In this document: positions 21,601 through 29,096 of the stretch, piece after piece
Layout of the letters: each line of letters starts with the position of its first letter
How positions within the stretch are numbered: position 1 is the stretch's first letter
Source: Candidatus Parabeggiatoa sp. nov. 2
GTDB lineage: Bacteria > Pseudomonadota > Gammaproteobacteria > Beggiatoales > Beggiatoaceae
Reading direction: 5' to 3'
Assembly (NCBI GenBank): GCA_002085445.1
Contig: NBMI01000047.1
Coordinates: 1-33,985 of the forward strand
DNA length: 33,985 nt
Notes under the pieces: generated by a model
The model's database searches: none
Seen by the model: the letters and a program-made list of their open reading frames with translations, nothing else
What the model was told of the DNA's origin: nothing
Position numbers and translations under genes: made by a program

Positions 21601-24538
21601 TTATCGAACGCAACCGATTAAGCGGATCATAAATAAAGCGGGTTGTCTGCTGGTTAGCATCCGTCACCTGAATAACACGCCCCGCTCGATCATACGCAAC
21701 GGATTGTGTCTTGCCATTGGCATCTGTGATAACGGCAACTCTACCCTGTTGATAGGTATAAGTTGTCGTTGCCCCGTTGGGGGCCATTACTTTGACCAAT
21801 TGCCCATTAATATTATAGGCAAAACGAGTGATTTGCCCAGCACGATCCGTTTGACGGATGACATTATTATTCGCATCGTATTCCCAACGAACCAGTTGCC
21901 CCAGCGCATTTTTAATCGACAACAAATTAGCCCGACTGTCATAACTAAAAGCCGTGCTTAAGTTAGCCGTGTTAGTCATTGCCACTAAATGGCCGTTGCG
22001 ATAAACAAAGCGCGTGGTATGGCCGTTGGCATCCGTTTCACTGCTACGACGGCCATTGCTATAAGCGTAACTCGTTGTGTTACCCAGCTCATCGCGTAAA
22101 CTGAGCAATTGATAGTTGTCGTCATAAGTATAGACGCGAGTGCCGCCAGTGCGATTGGTGACGGTGCTGATGATTTTGCCGGGCTGAGTGGTGTCATCGT
22201 AGCTGAGGCGAAAAAGCTGATTGCCCTCAACGCTATCATCTTGGCTAATAATACGGCCTTCAGTATCGTAGGTATTACGAAACAGTTGCACTCCATCCCC
22301 ATTAATCCCAGTCAATGTTTGCCCAAACTCGTTATACGTGTAAGTGAGGGTTTGCCCAGCCGCATCGGTAATCGTGACAAGATTCTTGTCACTGTCATAG
22401 CCCAGATGAACTTGCCGATTCAATGAGTCTGTGATGGTTGCCAGTAAGTTGTTGTTGTTATAGGCATATTTGATAAATACCCCGGACACTGGCTCAGTGA
22501 CTTGAATGAGTCGGCCCATCGTATCACGCTTAAACGTCAGAGATTGACCTTTTTGGTTGCGTAGGCTGACAAGTAAGCCCGTCTCATCAAATTGGTAAAC
22601 GGTTTTGTTTTGGCGCGTCAACGTAAAACTGTCGTCATTGTTTTTGACCAATTTATCGTATAACGTGACCAAATCGGTGCCGCTAAATTGCCCATTGCCG
22701 TGGTTTTTAAACACATTAGAGCGATTAGTTGACCAATGGACTTCAATATCGCCGCTTGGCAACGCTTGCAACCGAGTATCAAAACCATTCAAACTCCAAC
22801 TTCGGCCCACCACGCCTTGGGTGAGTAGCAACGAGTTATAGCTTAGCGTCGCAGAAATCGGCAACACGCCCTCAACACTCAGTAGATGATGTGTTAGGAC
22901 TTGCGCCCCAGTTGCCGTGTCAATCGGATCCGCAACCAAACAATTGCGCTGACATCTGCGCTCTTTGGAATGCCTGAGCGTTTTACTGCCATGATAGCCT
23001 GTGTTTCGAGACGTTAACGGATTGGCAGTGACGATAATACTTCTTGTCACTGGGTAACTACCCGCACTTCGCGAATCGTGCGCCGTCGCTACCCACGTAA
23101 ACGTGCCTTGACGCGGATAGGTATAAGTAAAACTAACGGTTTGTCCCGGCGACACATTTTTAGTGGTGACATAGTTACCGCTTGCCCTCCAATCCACCTT
23201 GATGTGACGCAAATTATTATCCGAATCGACAGCGCGTAGGGTAATCGTAAACGATTGCCCGGCCCTGGCGGTTGATGGCGCCGAAATCATCTCAATTTGG
23301 GGATGATGATTAACGGGTATCTTTTTTGTGACTTTTAACGTATCGCTACTGTGATTACCCGACGCATCATAAACGGTGGCGGTAATATTATTGCGCCCTT
23401 CTTGCAACGTCACGTTGCAACTCCAAGCGGTTGTACCACTGGCTCTGTGACTACCACCACGATCATTGGCACAATTGACAGACGAAACCCCAAGATTATC
23501 GGAAGCCGTCCCTTTGAGATTAAGGCTGTCATCAAACGTGCTGTAAGACAAACCGCTGGTGGGATGGGTAATGCTAATAGTGGGCGCGCTATTATCGGCC
23601 TTAATAATTGTCAGGCTAACACTGCGTTTATTCCCGGCAAAATCATGGGCAGTAAAAGTCAGCACATTGCGTCCTTCATATAAATAGACATCGTGATATC
23701 GAGAAACCCCATCACGACTGACACTCCCCTTACCGCCCAGACTATTTTGCCAAGTGACATTGGCAAGTCTGTCATTATCAGTGGCCGTCATCTCAACTCG
23801 AAGCGTTTTGCTACTGGTTGAAATCGTTGAACCATTGGCATGACTGGTGAGCGTGATAGTCGGTGGCGTGGTATCAGGAGGCGCAACCGTCGGTTCAACC
23901 GCAATTTCAAACTCTGTGCGGGCCGTCGAACCGGCACTATCCCGAATTTCCACCGTAAACGGCATATAATCAAGACGTGAAGCGACGACAGGTATCTTGC
24001 AATAACTATTGTTGTCGCAACGAATATACCCGCCATTCACATCAACAACGGGGGCATAACCATTTGGGAAACGCCCAGAAACGGTGCCAGTATAGGGCGG
24101 ACGACCCCCATTAATAGACAACGGCGTTGAAAAGGCTTGCCCACTGTCTACTGTCATAAAGGTACGCATATCTATCCACAGCCGCGGCGCTGGGGTTGCT
24201 ACCGTGACAGTGAAGTTTTTGGTATCGCAATCACTGGTGTTATTTCTAGCACAGACTTTAAAACCAGCGTGAAATGTACCCGTTGCGTCCTTGGGACGTA
24301 GTCGGATACGGCCGGAATTTGACGTATTAGAAAAGAACCGCATCCAAATTTGCCAGTTGCCTGCCCCTGCCAAAGAATAACTTGAGGCACCGGTTGCTTG
24401 CCAGTTGATATACACGGTGTCCCCGGTACCCATAGTGACATTGGGTGGCGTGAGTGTCAGTTGCACTCTAGCCTCAACCGGCAATGCAAACAACAAACCC
24501 AGAAAAAACAATGCACTAAGCAGTTTTGCTTTAGTCAT
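18653..24538 (-). CDS. Giant Sec-exported RHS/YD-repeat protein with Ig-like N-terminus (1961 aa)
   Basis: ATG 24538 is chosen: AAGGAGGT lies 7 bases upstream and a signal peptide (MTKAKLLSALFFLGLLFALPVEA) follows. The frame opens 18 codons earlier without such signals. Residues about 25-510 hold several Ig-like or PKD-like beta domains (DTTPPTITL..., APTISITHP...). From about 535 (ADPIDTATGAQVL) the RHS region begins, with dozens of YD repeats (YDxxxRLxxxxD/N) forming the usual shell. The core motif near 1710-1764 (YYMRARYYSPEIRRFVNQD ... NRYAYVTGNPVSYVDPFGL) closes it. The 197-residue variable tip has an Arg/Ser-rich tandem repeat, a basic stretch, a hydrophobic segment (MFAASLPIGLAHIG) and a short end. 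No PAAR or VgrG link is seen, so WapA-like surface display is likelier than type VI delivery. No immunity gene follows; a repeat element and PIN gene do. Confidence 0.9.
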   Translation of the reverse strand: MTKAKLLSALFFLGLLFALPVEARVQLTLTPPNVTMGTGDTVYINWQATGASSYSLAGAGNWQIWMRFFSNTSNSGRIRLRPKDATGTFHAGFKVCARNNTSDCDTKNFTVTVATPAPRLWIDMRTFMTVDSGQAFSTPLSINGGRPPYTGTVSGRFPNGYAPVVDVNGGYIRCDNNSYCKIPVVASRLDYMPFTVEIRDSAGSTARTEFEIAVEPTVAPPDTTPPTITLTSHANGSTISTSSKTLRVEMTATDNDRLANVTWQNSLGGKGSVSRDGVSRYHDVYLYEGRNVLTFTAHDFAGNKRSVSLTIIKADNSAPTISITHPTSGLSYSTFDDSLNLKGTASDNLGVSSVNCANDRGGSHRASGTTAWSCNVTLQEGRNNITATVYDASGNHSSDTLKVTKKIPVNHHPQIEMISAPSTARAGQSFTITLRAVDSDNNLRHIKVDWRASGNYVTTKNVSPGQTVSFTYTYPRQGTFTWVATAHDSRSAGSYPVTRSIIVTANPLTSRNTGYHGSKTLRHSKERRCQRNCLVADPIDTATGAQVLTHHLLSVEGVLPISATLSYNSLLLTQGVVGRSWSLNGFDTRLQALPSGDIEVHWSTNRSNVFKNHGNGQFSGTDLVTLYDKLVKNNDDSFTLTRQNKTVYQFDETGLLVSLRNQKGQSLTFKRDTMGRLIQVTEPVSGVFIKYAYNNNNLLATITDSLNRQVHLGYDSDKNLVTITDAAGQTLTYTYNEFGQTLTGINGDGVQLFRNTYDTEGRIISQDDSVEGNQLFRLSYDDTTQPGKIISTVTNRTGGTRVYTYDDNYQLLSLRDELGNTTSYAYSNGRRSSETDANGHTTRFVYRNGHLVAMTNTANLSTAFSYDSRANLLSIKNALGQLVRWEYDANNNVIRQTDRAGQITRFAYNINGQLVKVMAPNGATTTYTYQQGRVAVITDANGKTQSVAYDRAGRVIQVTDANQQTTRFIYDPLNRLRSITDPLNRTVEMTYDSRDNWLTFKDAKGNLTRRFYDGNGNLIAEIDPLDRKTRYEYEGEGRLSKLIDSEGQITQWHYDAAGQVVKLISPAGNETQWVYDAVGNVVKSIDALGHTVQTSYDSLNNPLTIVDAAAYTTTLSYDALNRVTAIKNALGHTQQISYDVRGNVSTVRDAMGYLTRYGYDAHNNLIRETNALNQTTRYQYDQLHRLVKIIDAKGRVTRLNYDAKGRLVRVKNPLRYTTGMSYNAVDNLVKTTAPLGGTVETRYDQLDNPIQVTDALGRTTDLKYDAVNRLNQIKNALNQITHLEYNDVDQLIGSVDALNGQSSQVFDSEGHRVSLTDPNNNQTRFEFDQKSRLVAEISSAGGKQHYGYNARDLLTEVTNARGQKRQMAYDAAGRIAQISDEEGTIAYTYDANNNLLTVTDDQGTIVRVYDALNRVIKYTDTRGHTLQYVFDDVGQLVTLIYPDNKAVHYEYDAADQLTKVTDWAGRETRYEWDANGQLVREIRPNGTQVIRRYDKAGQLLQQTDISPSEVIAQFEFRYNAVGNITNEQPALKPPLLDATMTYTAANRLATYNSKPVKYDADGNMTKGPLAGAMKAFQFDSRNRLSQVAGTFYQYNAENQRIAVKSNGKTTHYVINPHAALSQVLVKTAADGTQTYYVYGLGLIGEETDGAYRAYHYDLRGSTIALTDATGTVVERFAYSAFAQLVSHPDTLPDTQFLYNGRDGVMTAANGLYYMRARYYSPEIRRFVNQDVLLGNVADGQTLNRYAYVTGNPVSYVDPFGLKQRSIYSRIRSLKAKATSRRVSRSMSRTSRRVSRSMSRTLRRVSRSISRTSRSVSRSISRTIRRVRSSGLRLSRPYIKKAKPTVSKITKVAKLASKVNNVAKAAIEANRLRKQHEEYQTKHNLRPGGIKDTSMFAASLPIGLAHIGTDTATTFVYYAAWVSDNTINKLPYIGGVDWGMQKRMKRWNEACDKTLDVNYLFD
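19068..19206 (-). repeat. 33-base tandem repeats encoding RRVSRSMSRT units in the RHS tip
   Basis: About four and a half in-frame copies of a 33-base unit encode the 11-residue pattern S-R-R-V-S-R-S-(M/I)-S-R-T just after the VDPFGL core of the RHS protein. Copies differ at a few third positions and at Met/Ile and Arg/Ser sites. Length is a multiple of three throughout, so copy-number change would not disrupt the frame. Confidence 0.85.
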
Positions 24539-24571
24539 TGATATGACCTCCTTACGGTGGTAGTGAATTTT

Positions 24572-24803
24572 GGGTGTGTCCCACTTGTCCAAGTAGGAAG
24601 TTTTTAGGGAAAAGGGCCATCAATCAAATCAACAATTCGCCAACCTGGCCCCCAAAAGAAACCACTCGGTTTTAGAAACCTTGTTTGTGAAAGTACATTA
24701 ACAAAAACTGGCCCAATCAATTTGAAAACCTGGCCCTCAACAGAAACCTTAAGGTTTGGGCCGCAAGATAACGAGAAGTTTGTAGGACAAGTGGGACACA
24801 CCC
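24572..24803. mobile_element. 232-bp MITE-like element with 8-bp target duplication
   Basis: Perfect 19-base terminal inverted repeats (GGGTGTGTCCCACTTGTCC at 24572-24590, complement at 24785-24803) are flanked on both sides by TGAATTTT (24564-24571 and 24804-24811). No transposase frame lies inside; the interior is AT-rich with GGCCC-type repeats. It was inserted about 20 bases upstream of the RHS gene's ribosome binding site and so probably alters or supplies its promoter. The parent insertion sequence is not in the window. Confidence 0.85.
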
Positions 24804-24811
24804 TGAATTTT

Positions 24812-25085
24812 AAAGTGCCCTGTTTCGGGTACTTTAGTTTTTAGCCTTGAGATTTATATCTTGGCTGTCGGTTATTAATTATGTTATGTGGCCTCCATAA
24901 TGATGATGAGACAAACATTTGCACACCTTAGCTCGTCATTTTTCAACACAGAGCCACAGAGTACCACAGAGTAGCACAGAGTTTTCGGTGAAATCTCTGT
25001 GAAACTCCGTAGCTCCGTGTCTGAAGTGTTGAGAATTTTAAAACTGATAGGTGATAAGATTTGCACACACATCGGTTGTATTTAA
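24812..25085. repeat. Gene-free stretch with hairpin and ACAGAG-type tandem repeat
   Basis: Arms 24812-24820 and 24827-24835 pair with one G-T and are followed by AGTTTTT, a terminator-like hairpin with no plus-strand gene upstream to serve. From about 24945 to 25020 the sequence is built of CACAGAG / CCACAGAGTA units, then the inverse CTCCGTAGCTCCGTG, a filler repeat seen in many bacteria. Nothing else is recognised. Confidence 0.5.
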
Positions 25086-25142
25086 AAATTAAAGCACACA
25101 CACAAATATTTTTGCTCAGGTGCTTATCAACTCCATAACGCA

Positions 25143-25385
25143 TTGCAAGCACAAGGTATTGAAAGCACTCAAGAACAAGAGGAGAATATTTGGAGATTGG
25201 ATATTCAATTTGAGCCATCCCAACAGCCAGAACTGGCCGAGATTTTAGCGGATTACAATTTACAACTCTCATCGAACAAATTCAATCGCTTAATCGTGGA
25301 GATAAGGCAGGATGAACATCTAACAACGCAGTATGTTTACCGCAAATATTTTATTTTTTCAATACCGTCGCCAATTTTAAAATGA
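25143..25385 (+). CDS. Doubtful short reading frame (80 aa), probably a fragment
   Basis: Opens with TTG 25143; the frame is open from 25086 (reading GAYQLHNALQAQGIESTQEQEENIWRLDIQFEP) and has a coding-like composition up to about NRLIVEI. After that its end, 25293-25345, is a diverged duplicate of 25470-25522, the leader and first codons of the adhesin gene. It is therefore a chimera of an unknown gene fragment and a copied leader. No ribosome binding site. Function unknown. Confidence 0.3.
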   Translation: MQAQGIESTQEQEENIWRLDIQFEPSQQPELAEILADYNLQLSSNKFNRLIVEIRQDEHLTTQYVYRKYFIFSIPSPILK

Positions 25386-25466
25386 GTTGTTTCGGGAATG
25401 ACGAAGGAATTCCCGAAACGTTGGTACTATTTGTTTCTGAAAATTGTTCCTCATTCCCGAAACAAC
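25386..25466. repeat. GTTTCGGGAAT inverted repeats before the adhesin gene
   Basis: A 31-base hairpin (arms 25389-25399 and 25409-25419, 9-base loop) is followed by a third arm at 25453-25463. The outer 16 bases GTTGTTTCGGGAATGA (25386-25401) and their complement (25451-25466) also pair. The same hairpin, with identical arms and loop length, lies after the gene at 28267-28297. Confidence 0.8.
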
Positions 25467-25488
25467 ACAATCGTGGAGATCAGACAGA

Positions 25489-28119
25489 ATGAACACACAA
25501 CAACACCGTCGCTTTACCGTGAATAAAGGTTTAGTTTTTGCCAGTGCATTAGTGACCGGTATGGCGGCTGCGTCTTCAACCCATGCCGAGGTGGTACTTG
25601 ACGGTACTTTAGGCTTTCGTGGGGCTTTAGACGGCCCCAATTATAAAATCGGTGCCAAACTCGGCCAACAACACGGTGGCAATTTATTCCACAGTTTTAG
25701 CGACTTCAATATTAACATTGGTGAAAGCGCAACTTTCTCTGGGCCGAACAGTGTTCAAAATATCATCAGTCGAGTCACGGGTGGCAATCCATCACATATC
25801 AATGGCTTACTACGCTCCACGATACCCGAGGCCGATTTTTATTTTCTTAATCCTTATGGCATCATGTTTGGTGAAGGTGCCCAATTGGACGTGCAAGGGA
25901 GTTTTCATGCCAGCACTGCGGATACTTTGCGTTTTGCCGATGGAAGCGAGTTTAACGCCAGGCACCCTGAGCAACCGTTGTTGACTGTCGCGCCGATTAG
26001 CGCGTTTGGTTTTTTAACTGACGCGCCGAGTGCTATCACTATCGAAGATAGTTTTCTGTCTGTTTCAGAAGGTAACACTTTGTCGCTTATTGGGGGTGAT
26101 TTACGCATGGATGGTGAACCGCCCAATGATGATGGTGAATTCAACGTAGGACTTTATGCTGAATATGGGCGAATCAATCTTGCCAGTATTGCCTCACACG
26201 GTGACATCGTATCTACAGAATCTGGGTTAAACATCAGTGCAGAGGCGCAACGTGGGCTAATTACTGCTAACAATATACATGTGAATACAAGTGGCGAAGG
26301 TGGTGGTGCTATTTATATTCGCTCGGAGCAGTTGTTTTTTGATAACAGCGTAGTGGAAGCGAAAACACTCGACATAGAGAACGGAAGAATTATTGATATA
26401 CGCGCTGGACAAGTCCAATTAAATAACAGTGTAATAGGTTCAGAAACGATTGGAACAGGAAATGCGAGTTTGGTTAATATTGAGGCAGAGCAATTAAATC
26501 TCACTGAAGGCGCGCAAATAGTTTCGCAGACTTTTGGAGTGGGTCAAGGAGGGGATATTCATATAAAAATTGCCGGGACTATCAGACTTTCGGATAGTCG
26601 TAACACCGGTCGTTTGGGTCTGATTGGTGCAAACTCAAATAGTCAGTTGAGCAATGCCGGAGATGCCGGTAACATTATAATTGAGGCAAGGCAAGTCTAT
26701 ATTGCAGATGGTACCCAGATAAGTACATCCATTTTTGGAGGGGGTCAAGGAGGTAATATACGCATTAAGGCAGCAGATAATATTATCCTTTCTGGTGAAA
26801 GAAGTGAAAATTTGAACAGTTCAATTAATACAGCGACAGAAAGTAATACTGATAATGCCGGTAATGCTGGCACTATCGTATTAGAAGCGAATGAATTACA
26901 CCTAGAGGATGGCGCAGTGATATTTTCTCTGACTACTGGCTATCACCAAAGTGGAGATATAAAGATTCAGATAAGAGATCGAGTCATTCTGTCTGGCGAG
27001 GGTAGTCGAGGTTTTGGCAGTTCTATTAGTTCAATTACTGTAGGTACAGACGAACAGACAGGAAATAGCAGCACAATTGAAATTAAGGCTGACAAAATCC
27101 ATCTTTATAATGGCGCGCAGGTAAGTGTATCCAGCTTTGGAACAGGTCAAGGTGCTAATACATATATCAAAGCAGATAGTGTTGTTCTATCGGGTACAAG
27201 TACATCAGGTCATTCCAGTGGTATTTTTTCAAAATCAAACTATAACTCTGACAATGCTGGAAATGGGGGTGCCATTGTATTAGAAGCAAGAGAAATAAGT
27301 GTAGCGGATAATGCACAGATTAGTACTGGAACTGAGGGGGGTGGCGAGGGAGGATATGTAGAATTACGAACACAAGCTTTACACCTGAATTCCGGAGGCA
27401 TTATATCCGCAAGTAGTAAAGGTCAAGGTCAAGCTGGAAATTTATCCCTGCATGTGGAAGACCTGCTGCGTATGACGAATGGTTTTATAGAAACAGCAAC
27501 CACACGCGCTAATGGAGGCAATATAGATATCACTTCATTAGGGTACCTATATCTAATTAATAGTGGAATCAATACCAGCGTCTACGCTGAAAAGGGCGAC
27601 GGTGGTAACATCACCCTCACCCCTGAATTCATCGTGCTTGATGACAGCAAGATTGTCGCACAGGCTTATGAAGGCCGAGGTGGCAATATCGACATTACAA
27701 GCACCGGCATTTATAACAACACGGCTCAAGGGATTTTTGAAGCGCCTCGAATAAGAGCCATAGATGCCTCATCACAATTAGGTATAGATGGTGTTGTAAC
27801 GATTAATACGCCCTATATCGACCCATTACAGGGGCTTCTCGCCCTACCAGCCTATTTTTTGGAGGCCTCTAAATTGTTCAAAGAGGGTTGTACACCTCGC
27901 ACCATCGGCAACACTTTTCTGATCAAAGGCCATCATAAAGTGGCCCCCAATAACCTAATGGACACCAGATGGGCCAGTTTCTACCTTGATAGCGACAGGC
28001 CTCGTCCAACGGCTGCGGAAAAGAGGCTTGCCAAAAACCTATTTTGTGAACCGGTTTCACTGACAAAACCGTTGTTTGGATGTGGTAAGGCTGGCAATCA
28101 TGGGCGTTTTTCAGATTGA
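25489..28119 (+). CDS. TPS-type filamentous haemagglutinin-like adhesin (876 aa)
   Basis: ATG 25489 has GGAG 10 bases upstream; the open frame starts 15 codons earlier. An extended signal peptide (about 1-33, ending THA) precedes a haemagglutination-activity/TPS domain: GNLFHSFSDFNI, ATFSGPNSVQNIISRVTGG, HINGLL and FLNPYGIMFG (Asn121-Pro-Tyr-Gly, the NPxGI landmark). The rest is a beta-helix of repeating GGNIxIxA / IxLEA(N/R)ELxxxDGAxI units. The last 60 residues contain a lone Cys in EGCTPRTIGNTFLIKG, as in related cyanobacterial and Beggiatoa exoproteins. The protein is expected to leave through an outer-membrane TpsB pore, but no such gene is in the window. It reads in the same direction as the CHAT protease gene 1 kb downstream, a pairing common in these organisms. 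Confidence 0.9.
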   Translation: MNTQQHRRFTVNKGLVFASALVTGMAAASSTHAEVVLDGTLGFRGALDGPNYKIGAKLGQQHGGNLFHSFSDFNINIGESATFSGPNSVQNIISRVTGGNPSHINGLLRSTIPEADFYFLNPYGIMFGEGAQLDVQGSFHASTADTLRFADGSEFNARHPEQPLLTVAPISAFGFLTDAPSAITIEDSFLSVSEGNTLSLIGGDLRMDGEPPNDDGEFNVGLYAEYGRINLASIASHGDIVSTESGLNISAEAQRGLITANNIHVNTSGEGGGAIYIRSEQLFFDNSVVEAKTLDIENGRIIDIRAGQVQLNNSVIGSETIGTGNASLVNIEAEQLNLTEGAQIVSQTFGVGQGGDIHIKIAGTIRLSDSRNTGRLGLIGANSNSQLSNAGDAGNIIIEARQVYIADGTQISTSIFGGGQGGNIRIKAADNIILSGERSENLNSSINTATESNTDNAGNAGTIVLEANELHLEDGAVIFSLTTGYHQSGDIKIQIRDRVILSGEGSRGFGSSISSITVGTDEQTGNSSTIEIKADKIHLYNGAQVSVSSFGTGQGANTYIKADSVVLSGTSTSGHSSGIFSKSNYNSDNAGNGGAIVLEAREISVADNAQISTGTEGGGEGGYVELRTQALHLNSGGIISASSKGQGQAGNLSLHVEDLLRMTNGFIETATTRANGGNIDITSLGYLYLINSGINTSVYAEKGDGGNITLTPEFIVLDDSKIVAQAYEGRGGNIDITSTGIYNNTAQGIFEAPRIRAIDASSQLGIDGVVTINTPYIDPLQGLLALPAYFLEASKLFKEGCTPRTIGNTFLIKGHHKVAPNNLMDTRWASFYLDSDRPRPTAAEKRLAKNLFCEPVSLTKPLFGCGKAGNHGRFSD

Positions 28120-28599
28120 TTAAACGTTTTTGAAATTAAAGCCAGCGCAGAGAAAAATGATGTTGATCCGTTTTCCCTGAAGGTGAAACGGGTACAACTT
28201 CAAAATACCAATCAAGAGGTACAAGGTGTCCTAAATAAACGGATTAGTGTCCATCAAAAAAGGGTTGTTTCGGGAATTCGTTCATCATTCCCGAAACATT
28301 AAAAAAATCCTGATTGTAACTGTTGAAATGTATAACGGGTTGAATTTTATTGATTAATGCGAATTAAGGGTTAAATTGGATCTTATAAATTCAACTGAAG
28401 TGGAAAACGCGCTTTGACGCGCTTTGACGCAAGAGATATTTTAGGGTTATTTAGACTACCTGATTTAGGGGCCATAAAAGTTTCAAATTGAGTTATGGCC
28501 CCCAATTGCCCCTCATTAGCCATGCTTTTTGTAGGTGTTTTATGACAACGATAGCATCTCGATTAAATGGGCTATAAAATAAACGCGCTTTGACGCGCT
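28120..28599. repeat. Gene-free stretch with hairpin and a 32-base direct repeat
   Basis: Holds the GTTTCGGGAAT hairpin at 28267-28297. A 32-base direct repeat built of two GCGCTTTGAC units also occurs, at 28405-28436 and 28581-28612. The second copy runs into the start of the fragment at 28600. No gene is seen between. Confidence 0.7.
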
Positions 28600-28830
28600 T
28601 TGACGCAAGAGACATCCAAATATGCGTGGCGCATGCAAGCGTCATTTGCGTGCGTTATATTTTTTGGACAGAAGTTTTTGGAAGACAAATTTGGAATGGT
28701 GCCCGGCAAGCTGATTGATCAGATTCATACCCTCAATCGTCAGGATGTGTTAGAGAACCTGTTTAGACAGGCCATGCGGTGTTCTGATTTAGACAGTTTC
28801 AAACAATTGCTGTCAAAAGCAAAAGAGTGA
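28600..28830 (+). pseudogene. C-terminal remnant, probably of an Rpn-family nuclease gene
   Basis: Opens with TTG inside the direct repeat; the first ATG is 28633. From about residue 25 it reads FLEDKFGMVPGKLIDQIHTLNRQDVLENLFRQAMRCSDLDSFKQLL, the pattern of the C-terminal helical domain of Rpn/PD-(D/E)XK transposase-like proteins (KFGxxPxxLxxxIxxLxxxxxLxxLxxxAxxCxSLxxF). The nuclease domain is missing. No ribosome site. The call rests on pattern memory. Confidence 0.45.
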
Positions 28831-28843
28831 AGTATAAACCATA

Positions 28844-29063
28844 ATAACTACAAGGATTATATATAAGAAAGGATAAACCCTAATGGCACATACGATAGAT
28901 ATTCCTTTGTCTGAATCAGAAACGAAGTAACGAGCGAAGCGAGATCATTTTATTCAATTTAAGAATTAACAGAATCATATTAAAAGACTTCATGGTGAAT
29001 TCTGAAAATTCTAAAATTCTGCTAATTCTGATCCAGACAATGAAATATAATCCTTGTAGTTAT
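28844..29063. mobile_element. Punctuating element copy 6 inside a 19-bp inverted repeat
   Basis: The inner element (28908-29039) begins TGTCTGAATCAG and ends GATCCAGACA; its left half is altered by a foreign CGAAGTAACGAGCGAAGCGA stretch. Around it, ATAACTACAAGGATTATAT at 28844-28862 and its perfect complement at 29045-29063 form an outer inverted repeat. A dead start TAATGGCACATACGATAG lies between (ATG 28883, nine sense-like codons running into the inner element). The whole ends 33 bases before the CHAT gene start. Confidence 0.7.
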
Positions 29064-29096
29064 TGATGTGCGTATAAAAAAATAGAAGGATTTATT

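Noticed and set aside
21985..22302. Minus-strand frames inside the RHS region
   Set aside because: Shifted readings of YD repeats; the periodic sequence keeps several frames open.
24604..24801. Minus-strand 65-residue frame
   Set aside because: Lies wholly inside the MITE-like element and includes its terminal repeat; no ribosome site or recognisable domain.
24943..25272. Minus-strand 109-residue frame
   Set aside because: Largely a translation of the ACAGAG-type tandem repeat and the antisense of the fragment at 25143.
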